Positions 23,254 through 30,559 of a DNA stretch of 30,559 nt are shown piece after piece; positions within the stretch are counted from its first letter, which is position 1; each line of letters opens with the position of its first letter. Under the pieces are notes generated by a model that worked only from the letters and a program-made list of their open reading frames with translations, ran no database searches and was not told the origin of the DNA. The position numbers were made by a program, and so were the translations under genes. The DNA is from JAAZFF01 sp964405775 (GTDB taxonomy: Bacteria; Verrucomicrobiota; Kiritimatiellia; RFP12; UBA3636): assembly GCA_964405775.1 (NCBI GenBank), contig CAYOPG010000021.1, forward strand, positions 1 to 30,559, written 5' to 3'.

Positions 23254-25389
23254 ATGTCGTTCAATACCCTTTCTAAAAAATTTTTGATATTGTGCGGATT
23301 GTGTTTGTGTGTTCCTGCGTTTTCTGGTACTTTCCCCGAGCCAGATTCGCTTTCGGAGGATGAAAAATTTCCTCAAAACGCTACTATTGAAACGCTGAAT
23401 GGCGCAATCTTCGCCAATGGCGTTCCTTGGTTCATAATAGGCTCGGTGATACACGAAGGCGCCGACCGCGACGCTGGTGTTAAAACTACAGGCTACGATC
23501 AGGCAAACGCATGGGCTTACGAAACTCTTCCGGACTACACCGATTCCCAGCGGATTGGAATTGACTCGTTCGGCATTGTGCCACAGCGCGCCTGGAGAAA
23601 AATATACCGCCCGCGCGCCTTGCCAAAGCGCAACATGGCGGCGTTGAGCCGCATCATCGGTTCAGGTCTTCCGATTTTAGGAGACCTCGCAATCGAAGAC
23701 TACTCCCATGCTAATTTCCCCGTGATGGAGGACGTTAACCCCAGTGAAAGATGCTGGTTCGAAGGTTCGGCGCACGGAGTGCCGTACAGCGTTGTCACAC
23801 CAGAGGGAGTCCTGTTGTGGAAAACGATATGGCGCACCGACGCGGCATATTACGCGGAGATCGGGGCAACCCCATTCGCTTTCCGGATTTTCGCCGACGC
23901 CGATTTCTTCGATGTCAGTCCCGCGGCCACTCGTGCTTTCAGCAACTACATTACAAAAAAGTATGTTGATGTGAACACGCTGAACAAAAAGCTCGGAACC
24001 AATTTCCGTACTTTCACGCAAGTTCGTCAGCAGGCGACGGCTACAAACAATGTCGCCGCATATATCGAGTACACGAAGTTCCTTGAAACGAAATTCTCCG
24101 AACTGTCTGAAACCTCTGTCGTAGAGATAAGGACAGCCACAGGGAACACTAACGCTGCGGTCTGTTTTCAGCCGCATACCATTCGCACAGCCGGTATAGA
24201 CCATTACGCCGCTGCTCGCGCCATGCAGATCCTCTGCGCCCCTGCAAACGCAGACAACCCGCTGTTTTGTTCAAAATATATGCTGGCGATTGCGGATGGC
24301 AAACCTGTTTTGTCGCCCGATGTCATTATCGGCCAATCGGCGTCCGATACGCGCAACGCCATCCTGTCACAACTTGCAAACGGCTACGCCGGCTCATACG
24401 TCAGGGAGTGGAGGCGCGGAGCTCGCGAGTGGATTCGTTACACGCGCAACGCCTACGGCTCGACGGTGCTCGACTCGGTGGAGACCGAAAAAGCAGGCAT
24501 GGCTTACGCTGCCAAAAACCCGGATCACTTCATGAATCCGTACTCCGTTCCCACCGAGGCTTTGACGGGAATACGCGATGCGAAAAAAACAATTCTGGCG
24601 GTTCGCGATGTTTTCACCGTACCAAATATCCAGAGGGGAACGCAGGTCGCCGTCTTGTCTTCACGGCCATCGCACAGGCTCTCCGCCACTTCTGCTGCCC
24701 GTGAGGTCGCCGCCGGAATGTCTGACGAGGCGGCCGTAAACGCCCTGTCGTTCGCGCATATAAAAAACGCGGTGATTTTAGAAGAACAACTCGGCACATC
24801 GTCTACAAATGGCCTGAAAGCAATAGTCGTTGCCGACTCCTCGTATGCAACATATGCCGACACTCCGAGACTGTTGCATGAATTCACTTTGAACGGCGGC
24901 ATCTTGCTGATCTCTCCCGGCGCACTGGTCATGAACGAATACGGGCGCACGGAGACAAATGCTTTGTCATTTGCATCATCAAGTACTAATGAGGTTGAAG
25001 TCACGGATTTGAAACCGCATACACTTCGCGTTGGAAAGGGAGCGGTCGTGCGCTTTTCTGGCTCAATGGCTATTTTGCCTCGAATCCTTTCGGAAGAGGC
25101 GGGAGTTAACCCTTCGTGTCAGGGTGTGGACTCTGCCACCGGCGAGCATGCGGAGGGCATTGAAATAACTCATGCGGAGACGGCTGACGGCTCTCATGGC
25201 CTCATGCTGTTCAACCGAGGCAAAGAGGCGGCGGATATCCGGGTGTCAATCCCCGGCATACCAGAACCCTACGCCCGAGACGCTGTATCAGGGAAACCTT
25301 TCCCAGTAGAGGGAAGCGCTTTCCGTATCGTTCTCCAGCCGGATGTCGGAGAGGTTGTCAAGGTGGATTCCCCTATCTCATCCAAATAG
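23254..25389 (+). CDS. Secreted glycoside-hydrolase-like protein (GH42/beta-galactosidase-like architecture)
   Basis: This 711-residue protein has a signal peptide (FLILCGLCLCVPAFSG). The segment SNYITKKYVDVNTLNKKLGTNF resembles the region in GH42-type TIM barrels where substrate enzymes read 'F..WL...Y.....LN..WGT'. From about residue 470 there is an alpha/beta segment like the trimerisation (amidotransferase-like) domain of those enzymes (VAVLSSRPSHRL, then NGGILLISPGALVMNEYGR), followed by a small beta domain. I could not place the two catalytic glutamates, so activity is open. ATG 23254 was preferred over 23221 because GGAAACG precedes it and the signal peptide then starts normally. Its end overlaps the convergent SHD1 gene by 17 bases. 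Confidence 0.55.
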   Translation: MSFNTLSKKFLILCGLCLCVPAFSGTFPEPDSLSEDEKFPQNATIETLNGAIFANGVPWFIIGSVIHEGADRDAGVKTTGYDQANAWAYETLPDYTDSQRIGIDSFGIVPQRAWRKIYRPRALPKRNMAALSRIIGSGLPILGDLAIEDYSHANFPVMEDVNPSERCWFEGSAHGVPYSVVTPEGVLLWKTIWRTDAAYYAEIGATPFAFRIFADADFFDVSPAATRAFSNYITKKYVDVNTLNKKLGTNFRTFTQVRQQATATNNVAAYIEYTKFLETKFSELSETSVVEIRTATGNTNAAVCFQPHTIRTAGIDHYAAARAMQILCAPANADNPLFCSKYMLAIADGKPVLSPDVIIGQSASDTRNAILSQLANGYAGSYVREWRRGAREWIRYTRNAYGSTVLDSVETEKAGMAYAAKNPDHFMNPYSVPTEALTGIRDAKKTILAVRDVFTVPNIQRGTQVAVLSSRPSHRLSATSAAREVAAGMSDEAAVNALSFAHIKNAVILEEQLGTSSTNGLKAIVVADSSYATYADTPRLLHEFTLNGGILLISPGALVMNEYGRTETNALSFASSSTNEVEVTDLKPHTLRVGKGAVVRFSGSMAILPRILSEEAGVNPSCQGVDSATGEHAEGIEITHAETADGSHGLMLFNRGKEAADIRVSIPGIPEPYARDAVSGKPFPVEGSAFRIVLQPDVGEVVKVDSPISSK

Positions 25390-26116
25390 GTTTTGCAGTC
25401 TTCTTTAGGTCTGTGGTGTCGACTGTTCCGAAAAGCTGCTGCTGATACTCAATCCAGATGTAGGCAGTGTATTTGCCGGATTTTTTTACCTCTCCGAAAA
25501 GTCCGCTCTTTCCGCCGTCTTTGCTTGAGAGTCCAGAGAGACTGACCTTTTTTGAGAAAATTGTATCACCTGTGGGATCCAGCACTACTATATTCACACT
25601 GCCTCCCACATTTCTTTCGACAGTCTTCGATCCACTTTTGGAGATGCGCGTGAAATTACAAGTGATGCGGTACAAGATCCTTCCTGACTTATAGGTAGAC
25701 TCTTTTTCGTCGTTTGTAAGCCGTTTCGGTCCGATGTTCGCTCTAAATCTCAAAATGCTGCCGTCCTCGTTAGTGAAATCTCTCTTGAAATTGGCTATAT
25801 CGTCCTCGGACGGCAGGTCTATTGCGCCAACAGGTTTTGGTTTTGCTTTAACAGATGGAGCTGTGGTTGGTATTGGATCATTCGGCTTGTCTATTTCAGG
25901 TGGAATTTGAGCCTGGCTCTCAGTGGAAAAAGTGGTTATCTTAAAGGATGCCTCGCGTCCACTTGCATCGCGGAGCTTTATCATGTCGCCGTCGCGCCCG
26001 GCGTATTCGGCCTCAATCGAAACTCCTGCAGTATCCGTCCATGTCTGCATATCTGCAAAGACCAGAGTGTCGGATAAAAAGAACGCGGCGAGTAATGTTG
26101 TTATAGCATATTTCAT
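25373..26116 (-). CDS. Secreted SHD1-domain protein
   Basis: This 247-residue protein has a signal peptide (about 1-21, MKYAITTLLAAFFLSDTLVF). An SHD1 (SLA1 homology 1) domain follows, running QTWTDTAGVSIEAEYAG through LRDASGREASFKI to residue ~68. Such domains are frequent in PVC bacteria, where their role is unclear. A proline-rich linker (about 70-100) leads to a beta-rich domain of about 140 residues that I do not recognise. ATG 26116 with GGGAG six bases upstream was chosen over the longer frame to 26248. It lies 49 bases downstream of the dehydrogenase gene on the same strand and may be cotranscribed. It ends inside the 3' end of the opposing gene. Confidence 0.7.
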   Translation of the reverse strand: MKYAITTLLAAFFLSDTLVFADMQTWTDTAGVSIEAEYAGRDGDMIKLRDASGREASFKITTFSTESQAQIPPEIDKPNDPIPTTAPSVKAKPKPVGAIDLPSEDDIANFKRDFTNEDGSILRFRANIGPKRLTNDEKESTYKSGRILYRITCNFTRISKSGSKTVERNVGGSVNIVVLDPTGDTIFSKKVSLSGLSSKDGGKSGLFGEVKKSGKYTAYIWIEYQQQLFGTVDTTDLKKTAKPIWMR

Positions 26117-26165
26117 CGTGTCTCCCATGGGTCTCGGCACCTGGACTTTGCTGACGCTTAAAGCT

Positions 26166-27434
26166 CTAAATTGCCTTCGCGTTTGCAAGCAGGTATTGTT
26201 CAGCTTCAGCGCACCAGATGTTGTTGTTTGCAGCCACGATCTGCGCAAGTTTAGCTAAAACTTTGTTTTCTGAACCTAGTTTTTCGAAATCGGCAATCGC
26301 TGTGAGAGGCATGCTGATATGTGTGTATATGAGCTTCTTGCCGCCCGGAATGCTTGGTAGGTTAAGGGTAGTTTCGATTACGCTGTCGAGTCCGCCCACG
26401 TGGGTGATCATCGCTGATGGATCCACCAGACCCTTTGCCATCACGTCTAAAGCTTCGATCAGATCCTCGGTCGTGCCGCCGCTGTTTGCCGCAACGTGCG
26501 TGAGATTGTAGTGGACGTCGTAGAAGTTTAATTTAGCGCTGAAGGTCGGATCAGTGGGGCCGGCGAAGAAGTTGAGACATCCGTCGTACCCGAGTATGGC
26601 GCTGCCCTGCTCGACGACCGGGGCGACTGGGGCGAACACGAACACATCGTTGTAGCCTTTGCCATCCGTCAGTTTCATCAACTCTGCGACGACATCCGAG
26701 ACTCCCGTTGTGTTCATATAAACGAGTTTGACACCGTTGCGGGCGGCGTCCTCAGGGGAATAAATAGATTCGGCGCGCTTCAGACGCTCTTGATTTATAT
26801 CAGTCACGACTAGTAGTTTAGGACGGCGAGGACCGTGAACCGCGAAGTCGATGGCTCCCAGACCCATCGGCCCCACACCGGCAAGCATCGCCATATTGCC
26901 GCCTTCGAATATGCCCATCTTGTGCTCATAGCTACCAGGGCGCGCGTAGTGATAGTTGACGTTGAACCCGCCAACGATGCATGACATTGGTTCGCCCAAA
27001 GAACCAAAATAGAAAGCATCGCCTTCGTAGTGAAGGAGGCAGTCGCGTTCCATGACTTTTGAGGGGATTACCACGTAAGTCGCCGAGCCCCCGATGTATT
27101 CAAAGGAATATCCCGGTGCAGCATACACGTTGTCCGGATGGTTCATGGCGGGCTGAATCGCGAACTTGTCGCCGGGCTTGAACTCATGAGCCCATTTGGC
27201 ACCTACCTCAACTATCACGCCGCAGAATTCGTGGCCGATAATGATAGGATTTGTGGCTACGTTCTTGGGCACTCGCTTGTGATCCTCTCCCTGCTCGGCC
27301 GCTTTGTATGATGACATGCATATACTGTCCGAAATAACCTTTGCGAGAATTTCGTCGTCCTTGATCGCTGGGAGTTGAAAAGTCTCAAGACGAAGATCGC
27401 GCTTGCCGTAAAGTCTGACTGCTTTTGTTTTCAT
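26166..27434 (-). CDS. Zinc-dependent dehydrogenase, L-sorbose-1-phosphate reductase (SorE)-like
   Basis: This 422-residue medium-chain dehydrogenase has its catalytic zinc ligands at C39 (DSICMSSYK), H68/E69 (GHEFCG) and probably E148 (GEPMSC). The nucleotide fold GVGPMGLG starts at 186, with D212 (VVTDINQE) favouring NAD(H). The N-terminus (KTKAVRLYGKRDLRLETFQLP) and the FVFAPVAPVVEQGSAIL and GCLNFFAGP regions strongly recall SorE, which reduces L-sorbose 1-phosphate to glucitol 6-phosphate. The substrate here remains inferred: a polyol phosphate or ketose phosphate. ATG 27434, with AGAGG upstream, was chosen over the longer frame to 27494 because the promoter lies at 27485-27513. The divergent DeoR-type gene is the likely regulator. 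Confidence 0.82.
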   Translation of the reverse strand: MKTKAVRLYGKRDLRLETFQLPAIKDDEILAKVISDSICMSSYKAAEQGEDHKRVPKNVATNPIIIGHEFCGVIVEVGAKWAHEFKPGDKFAIQPAMNHPDNVYAAPGYSFEYIGGSATYVVIPSKVMERDCLLHYEGDAFYFGSLGEPMSCIVGGFNVNYHYARPGSYEHKMGIFEGGNMAMLAGVGPMGLGAIDFAVHGPRRPKLLVVTDINQERLKRAESIYSPEDAARNGVKLVYMNTTGVSDVVAELMKLTDGKGYNDVFVFAPVAPVVEQGSAILGYDGCLNFFAGPTDPTFSAKLNFYDVHYNLTHVAANSGGTTEDLIEALDVMAKGLVDPSAMITHVGGLDSVIETTLNLPSIPGGKKLIYTHISMPLTAIADFEKLGSENKVLAKLAQIVAANNNIWCAEAEQYLLANAKAI

Positions 27435-27484
27435 AAATGGTTTCCTCTCTGCCTTTTGGACTCTTGTGGTCTCTGAAATGCCGC

Positions 27485-27513
27485 ATAGTATCATACCCGG
27501 TGTGAATTGTTAA
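27485..27513 (-). promoter_or_regulatory. Promoter of the SorE-like dehydrogenase gene
   Basis: On the minus strand TTAACA (27513-27508) and TACTAT (27490-27485) are 17 bases apart. The leader would be about 44 bases. The -35 box is part of the palindrome TGTTAACA (27508-27515). Confidence 0.55.
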
Positions 27514-27721
27514 CATAAAAATGTCATGAACTTGCATCCACTTCCAGAATTTTCGCAGTAAATGACATTAGTAACACGCTAAGCCTCGGGCGTTTGCCAG
27601 AAATAGTAATATATATATTCAAATCCTTGGAGATCAAGTGTTTGCTTCATAATAAAACCTCTTCTTGTCTGCAATCATGTGTTGTGGTAGAATGTTTAAT
27701 CAGTTTAAAATAACATAAAAA
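27511..27721. repeat. 11-bp direct repeat in both divergent promoters (operator candidate)
   Basis: TAACATAAAAA occurs at 27511-27521, next to the -35 box of the dehydrogenase promoter. It occurs again at 27711-27721, at the start site and leader of the DeoR-type gene, exactly 200 bases apart. DeoR/GlpR repressors often bind several copies of a short repeat and autoregulate. Confidence 0.4.
27682..27711 (+). promoter_or_regulatory. Possible promoter of the DeoR-family regulator gene
   Basis: TTGTGG (27682-27687) and TAAAAT (27706-27711) are 18 bases apart. The start codon is only about 15 bases after the -10 box and no ribosome binding site is visible, so the mRNA may have almost no leader. 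Confidence 0.4.
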
Positions 27722-27725
27722 CAAC

Positions 27726-28502
27726 ATGAGAATGAACGCGAAAAACCCATCAGAGCGCCGTGCAAATATCAGCCAGTACATACAGTCGAAGGGGGAGGTT
27801 ACCCTAGAGGAGTTGCATGAGCGATCACCTGAGGTTTCAAGCATGACTATCCGACGTGATCTTGAGTACCTTGAGCGGGATGGCACCATTGTTCGGATTC
27901 GTGGGGGTGCCAAGTCGGTCGCACAACTATCAATTTTGAAAGAGGCGGCCTACACTCAGCGGCAGGCTGCCAACACTGCTGCGAAGTTCGATATAGCAGA
28001 AAAGGCCGCACGGCTTATACATTCCGGACGATCTATCTACATAGATTCTGGAACCACATGCATGTGCTTCGCGCAGCGTCTGCCCGATCAACCCCTTTTT
28101 GTACTGACTCCCGCGCCCAATATTGCGCTTGAGCTTGCCAAAAACCACGGCGTCAAAATAAATCTGACGGGCGGACAGCTTAACCGCGACACACTTACTC
28201 TCTCAGGCTTCAACGCAGTGGAATATGTTAAGACGCTCAATATCGAGATCGCCTTCATGGCAGCCAGTGCATTTTCGCTTACGAGCGGTTTCTCGTGTGG
28301 CGACTACTATGAGGCGGAGCTAAAACGTCTTGTGATCCGTCGTGCGCAACAAGTTGTGGTGCTCATGGATTCCACGAAGCTGAAAAGCAGCATGCCCTAT
28401 ACATTCGCGCGTATCCGCAATGTAAACGCCCTTGTCACGGATGGCCCTCTGCCGGAGGATTACCAGAAAGCGCTTCGTCAGGCTCGCGTAGCGGTTTACT
28501 GA
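27726..28502 (+). CDS. DeoR/GlpR-family transcriptional regulator
   Basis: This 258-residue regulator has an N-terminal winged helix-turn-helix of the DeoR family (about 12-67: RRANISQYIQSKGEVTLEEL, recognition helix SSMTIRRDLEYLERDG, wing RIRGGA). The C-terminal sugar-phosphate sensor domain follows (IYIDSGTTCMCFAQRL, LTGGQLN). Such proteins usually repress sugar catabolic genes until a phosphorylated sugar binds. It is divergent from the SorE-like dehydrogenase, with an 11-bp repeat shared by the two promoter regions, so control of that gene and of itself is likely. ATG 27726 or ATG 27732 may be the start; neither has a clear ribosome binding site. Confidence 0.92.
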   Translation: MRMNAKNPSERRANISQYIQSKGEVTLEELHERSPEVSSMTIRRDLEYLERDGTIVRIRGGAKSVAQLSILKEAAYTQRQAANTAAKFDIAEKAARLIHSGRSIYIDSGTTCMCFAQRLPDQPLFVLTPAPNIALELAKNHGVKINLTGGQLNRDTLTLSGFNAVEYVKTLNIEIAFMAASAFSLTSGFSCGDYYEAELKRLVIRRAQQVVVLMDSTKLKSSMPYTFARIRNVNALVTDGPLPEDYQKALRQARVAVY

Positions 28503-28513
28503 GCGGCCTGATA

Positions 28514-29401
28514 TTACCTTCCGTCGAGGGCGTTCAAGAATTTGTCTAGCCAGCATGTCGGGCCGTTGTGCCTTGCAAAATACTCTTCAATGCTAGATTC
28601 GTCATGGCAGTCCGAACCGCCTGTCGGTACAAGGCCGTGAAGATCACAATATTCGCAGTAGCGTTTGCCGTATTCCGCCGGAACGTTGGGATGTGCGCAC
28701 TCGATTCCGTCCAGCCCGCATATTTCACGGAGGGCATCAATACGCGTCAGATCGTATCCCGAAAAATATCGATACGGGTGAGCTATCACGATCAGGCATC
28801 CCGCTTTTTTCAACGCTGGCACGACCTCGGAAACTGAAGGGTAAGGCGGGAAACCGACTTTCTCTCCAAGTTGTCGCATCAATTGCCCGTACTCTTCCGG
28901 AGAACTTATAAAACCTTTGGCGAGGAAATGATCGCGGAGCACTTGGTTGCTGACATGCGTCGCGCCTTGTGCAGCTATCGCTCGAGCAGGGCGGTAGGTG
29001 GCAAGTAACTCAAGTCTTTGTTCCTCGTTGAACGAAAACCCCAGAGCTCTCATTCCTTCGCTTATTGCCGCTCCATATTCACGCTGCCACCATCTATATA
29101 AGTTGAAAACCTCCTCTAGTACCGGAGGGATGGGATCCTGCACCCCATAGCAGAGCAGGTCGATTGGACCGTATTTAGTTTCAACAGTAATTTCCGGGGC
29201 ACGGATAGCACGAATTTCAGGGTAGTCGAGCATCGTGTTTTTTACCTCGTCCAAGCCATCGGCCAGGTGGTGATCCGTTATGGCGATGCAACGGACGCCC
29301 AGTCGGCGCGCGGCCTTGAAATAAGCCGCAACGGACGCAGTAGCGTCATAACTCCATAGGGAGTGGAGGTGTAAGTCATAAACTGCAGTCGACTGTGTCA
29401 T
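28514..29401 (-). CDS. PHP-domain metal-dependent phosphoesterase
   Basis: This 295-residue protein has the four PHP metal motifs: HLH at 11-13, TDHH at 42-45 with E70 following, AHP at 207-209, and GSDCH at 262-266. They bind up to three metal ions and hydrolyse phosphoesters; relatives include nucleotide 3',5'-phosphatases and histidinol phosphatase. The substrate cannot be told from sequence. ATG 29401 was chosen over the frame to 29527 because the first PHP motif then sits at the normal distance. GGA lies 8 bases upstream, and the ATG overlaps the stop of a short upstream frame (ATGA). It converges on the DeoR gene, with 11 bases between them. Confidence 0.88.
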   Translation of the reverse strand: MTQSTAVYDLHLHSLWSYDATASVAAYFKAARRLGVRCIAITDHHLADGLDEVKNTMLDYPEIRAIRAPEITVETKYGPIDLLCYGVQDPIPPVLEEVFNLYRWWQREYGAAISEGMRALGFSFNEEQRLELLATYRPARAIAAQGATHVSNQVLRDHFLAKGFISSPEEYGQLMRQLGEKVGFPPYPSVSEVVPALKKAGCLIVIAHPYRYFSGYDLTRIDALREICGLDGIECAHPNVPAEYGKRYCEYCDLHGLVPTGGSDCHDESSIEEYFARHNGPTCWLDKFLNALDGR

Positions 29402-29639
29402 TGTGACATTCCATTCGCAGATCGCTCGATTAAGTCTACCTGAAGCCTTACTGTGCCGCGAATCGAGAACAAGGCGTCGAGGCCTTCCTGAAGATTTGTG
29501 CCCGAGACCACTAGATGGCCGTCGCATACGGTCCTGAACACACGAATGCGTTCAACTGATTTCGCCCACCAGAAGCACTCTGGGCGGAAACGTATTTATC
29601 CGCAACATCAAGACCCGGTTTCGGGATCACTATCCGCAT
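29398..29639 (-). pseudogene. HPr-like phosphocarrier reading frame, apparently frame-disrupted
   Basis: A 65-codon open frame (29595-29398) ends in TGA overlapping the PHP start codon. Its translation aligns by eye with the PTS carrier HPr. RFRPECFWWAKSVERIRVF matches the 'LHxRPA..F...A..F.S.I.V' segment, and DGHLVVSGTNLQEGL with IRGTVRLQV matches the 'G....KS...L..L....GT.V.I' segment. The phospho-accepting His position (LHxRP) reads FRP without His. The frame lacks a start. An ATG at 29639 opens another frame (MRIVIPKPGLDVADKY) that would continue it after a one-base shift near 29597. It may be a decayed gene, a sequencing indel, or a short gene from GTG 29541. Confidence 0.35.
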
Positions 29640-30481
29640 TGGCGGGCGATCTGTGGATTCACCTCGCCAATGTCGACCCCAGCGCCTACGGACATTACCG
29701 AAATCGGGCTTGAGTTCCAGTTCCAATTATTTTTTGTGTTAAGCAGAGAAGCGGCGGGCTTGTCCATGAAGAAGGCCGTATCGGCGTGTTTCTGCAGTAT
29801 GGACGCGGGATGCATGTTTGTTACTTCGCCTTCTATGCAGTCTTTTACCGCCTTAGCTTTGCGTTCGTCAGGGACGGTGCAGACGATGGTCTTGGCCGAC
29901 ATGATTTGGCTTATCGACATAGATATGGCCTGCTTAGGCACGTCTGCCAGAGTCTTGAACCAGCCTTCGCCGAGCTGCTGCTTGCGGCAGGCGGTGTCGA
30001 GATCGACGACAAGGTACGGCTTCTTCGTTTTGAAATCAGCTGGCGGATCATTGAACGCCAGGTGTCCGTTTTCGCCGATTCCCACAAATGCCACATCAAT
30101 CGGCGCGGCTTTGATAAGCTTGCCCACGCGAGCGCATTCGGCCTCGGCAACGCCCTCACCATTGATGTAGTGGAAAGCAGCGGGGGGTAGGGGGAGCTTA
30201 GAGACGAAGCGCTTCCAAAGATACTGACGGAATGATGCGGGGTGAGAGATCGGCAAGCCAACATATTCGTCGAGATGGAACATGGTTATGCGGCTCCAGT
30301 CTATGTTCTCTTGGGTCAGCAGTGCTTTCAGCATTTCAAACTGCGAGGCTCCGGTCGCGAGAATCACGCGCGCCTCGCCTTTTTCTTTGAGTGCCTTGCG
30401 GATTCGTTCGGCTCCGAATTCAGCGGCAGCGCGGCCACATGCCGTGCGTGTGCGTAGGATGTTAAGGTTTAGAGATTTCAT
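29630..30481 (-). CDS. Glucosamine-6-phosphate deaminase/isomerase family protein (NagB-like)
   Basis: This 283-residue cytoplasmic protein belongs to the NagB/6-phosphogluconolactonase superfamily. LATGASQFEML (41-51) is the phosphate loop, FHLDEYVGL (68-76) holds the catalytic-base region, and GIGENGHLAFNDPP (134-147) is the ring-opening site. Compared with E. coli NagB as I recall it (NDGHIAFNEP), D141 is Asn here and E148 is Asp, while the His is kept. A related amino-sugar phosphate may therefore be the substrate. The family normally ends near residue 245-250 (KPAASLL); here 37 more residues of low-complexity character follow. The start has AAAGG about 10 bases upstream. The neighbouring PHP, DeoR and SorE-like genes support sugar phosphate metabolism. 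Confidence 0.82.
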   Translation of the reverse strand: MKSLNLNILRTRTACGRAAAEFGAERIRKALKEKGEARVILATGASQFEMLKALLTQENIDWSRITMFHLDEYVGLPISHPASFRQYLWKRFVSKLPLPPAAFHYINGEGVAEAECARVGKLIKAAPIDVAFVGIGENGHLAFNDPPADFKTKKPYLVVDLDTACRKQQLGEGWFKTLADVPKQAISMSISQIMSAKTIVCTVPDERKAKAVKDCIEGEVTNMHPASILQKHADTAFFMDKPAASLLNTKNNWNWNSSPISVMSVGAGVDIGEVNPQIARQCG

Positions 30482-30559
30482 ATTGGTGTGCCTTTCGTTT
30501 GTGATGCACTAGCATCCCATAGGCTTGATTTTAATTCAGCCACCTAGCTGGAACCCACG

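Noticed and set aside
29558..29583. Hairpin after nagB (CCAGA-agcac-TCTGG) as a terminator
   Set aside because: The stem is short, there is no T-run, and it falls inside the HPr-like frame.
1..30559. CRISPR array, tRNA or rRNA genes
   Set aside because: No regularly spaced repeats, cloverleaf with CCA-type acceptor, or rRNA-like conserved blocks were seen on either strand by eye.

Overview
The window looks like a bacterial chromosome segment from the Planctomycetes-Verrucomicrobia-Lentisphaerae-Kiritimatiellota (PVC) group. This is inferred from an SHD1-domain secreted protein, a very large GreA-like protein with a long N-terminal extension, a GH78 rhamnosidase, Sel1-repeat and glycosidase-like secreted proteins, and an anaerobic-type indolepyruvate:ferredoxin oxidoreductase. 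The affiliation is not proven by any marker gene here.

The first 1.0 kb differs in kind from the rest. It holds the start of an IS30-type transposase running off the left edge, then a complete catB3-type chloramphenicol acetyltransferase gene cassette (286-1000, 715 bp) with its own attC hairpin. No attI, integrase or second cassette is visible. The junction sequences suggest insertion at a GTT secondary site. A 420-bp stretch without a convincing gene (1003-1422) leads into the main chromosome.

From 1423 to 7115 the plus strand carries the GreA-like fusion protein, an outer-membrane barrel protein and ilvD (branched-chain amino acid synthesis) behind a good promoter. From 13042 down to 7131 the minus strand carries a membrane zinc metallopeptidase, htpG and a three-gene ABC-2 exporter (permease, ATPase, permease). 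A GH78 alpha-L-rhamnosidase follows at 15577-13190.

From 20560 down to 15676 lies a compact operon: iorB, a phenylacetate-CoA ligase, a PLP aminotransferase and iorA. It has one recognisable promoter with a 12-bp palindrome between its -35 and -10 boxes. Together the four enzymes interconvert aryl acetates, arylacetyl-CoA, aryl pyruvates and aromatic amino acids. The ligase makes the reductive (amino acid salvage) direction plausible. An AlkD-type DNA alkylation repair protein is divergent from it.

From 21605 to 30481 the content is secreted proteins and sugar metabolism: a Sel1-repeat protein with an unrecognised C-terminal domain, a secreted glycosidase-like protein, the SHD1 protein, a SorE-like zinc dehydrogenase divergent from a DeoR-family regulator, a PHP-domain phosphoesterase, and a NagB-like sugar phosphate deaminase. 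Between nagB and the PHP gene is a short, apparently frame-disrupted reading frame resembling the PTS carrier HPr. It ends in a 4-base overlap with the PHP gene start.

No tRNA, rRNA or CRISPR array was seen.
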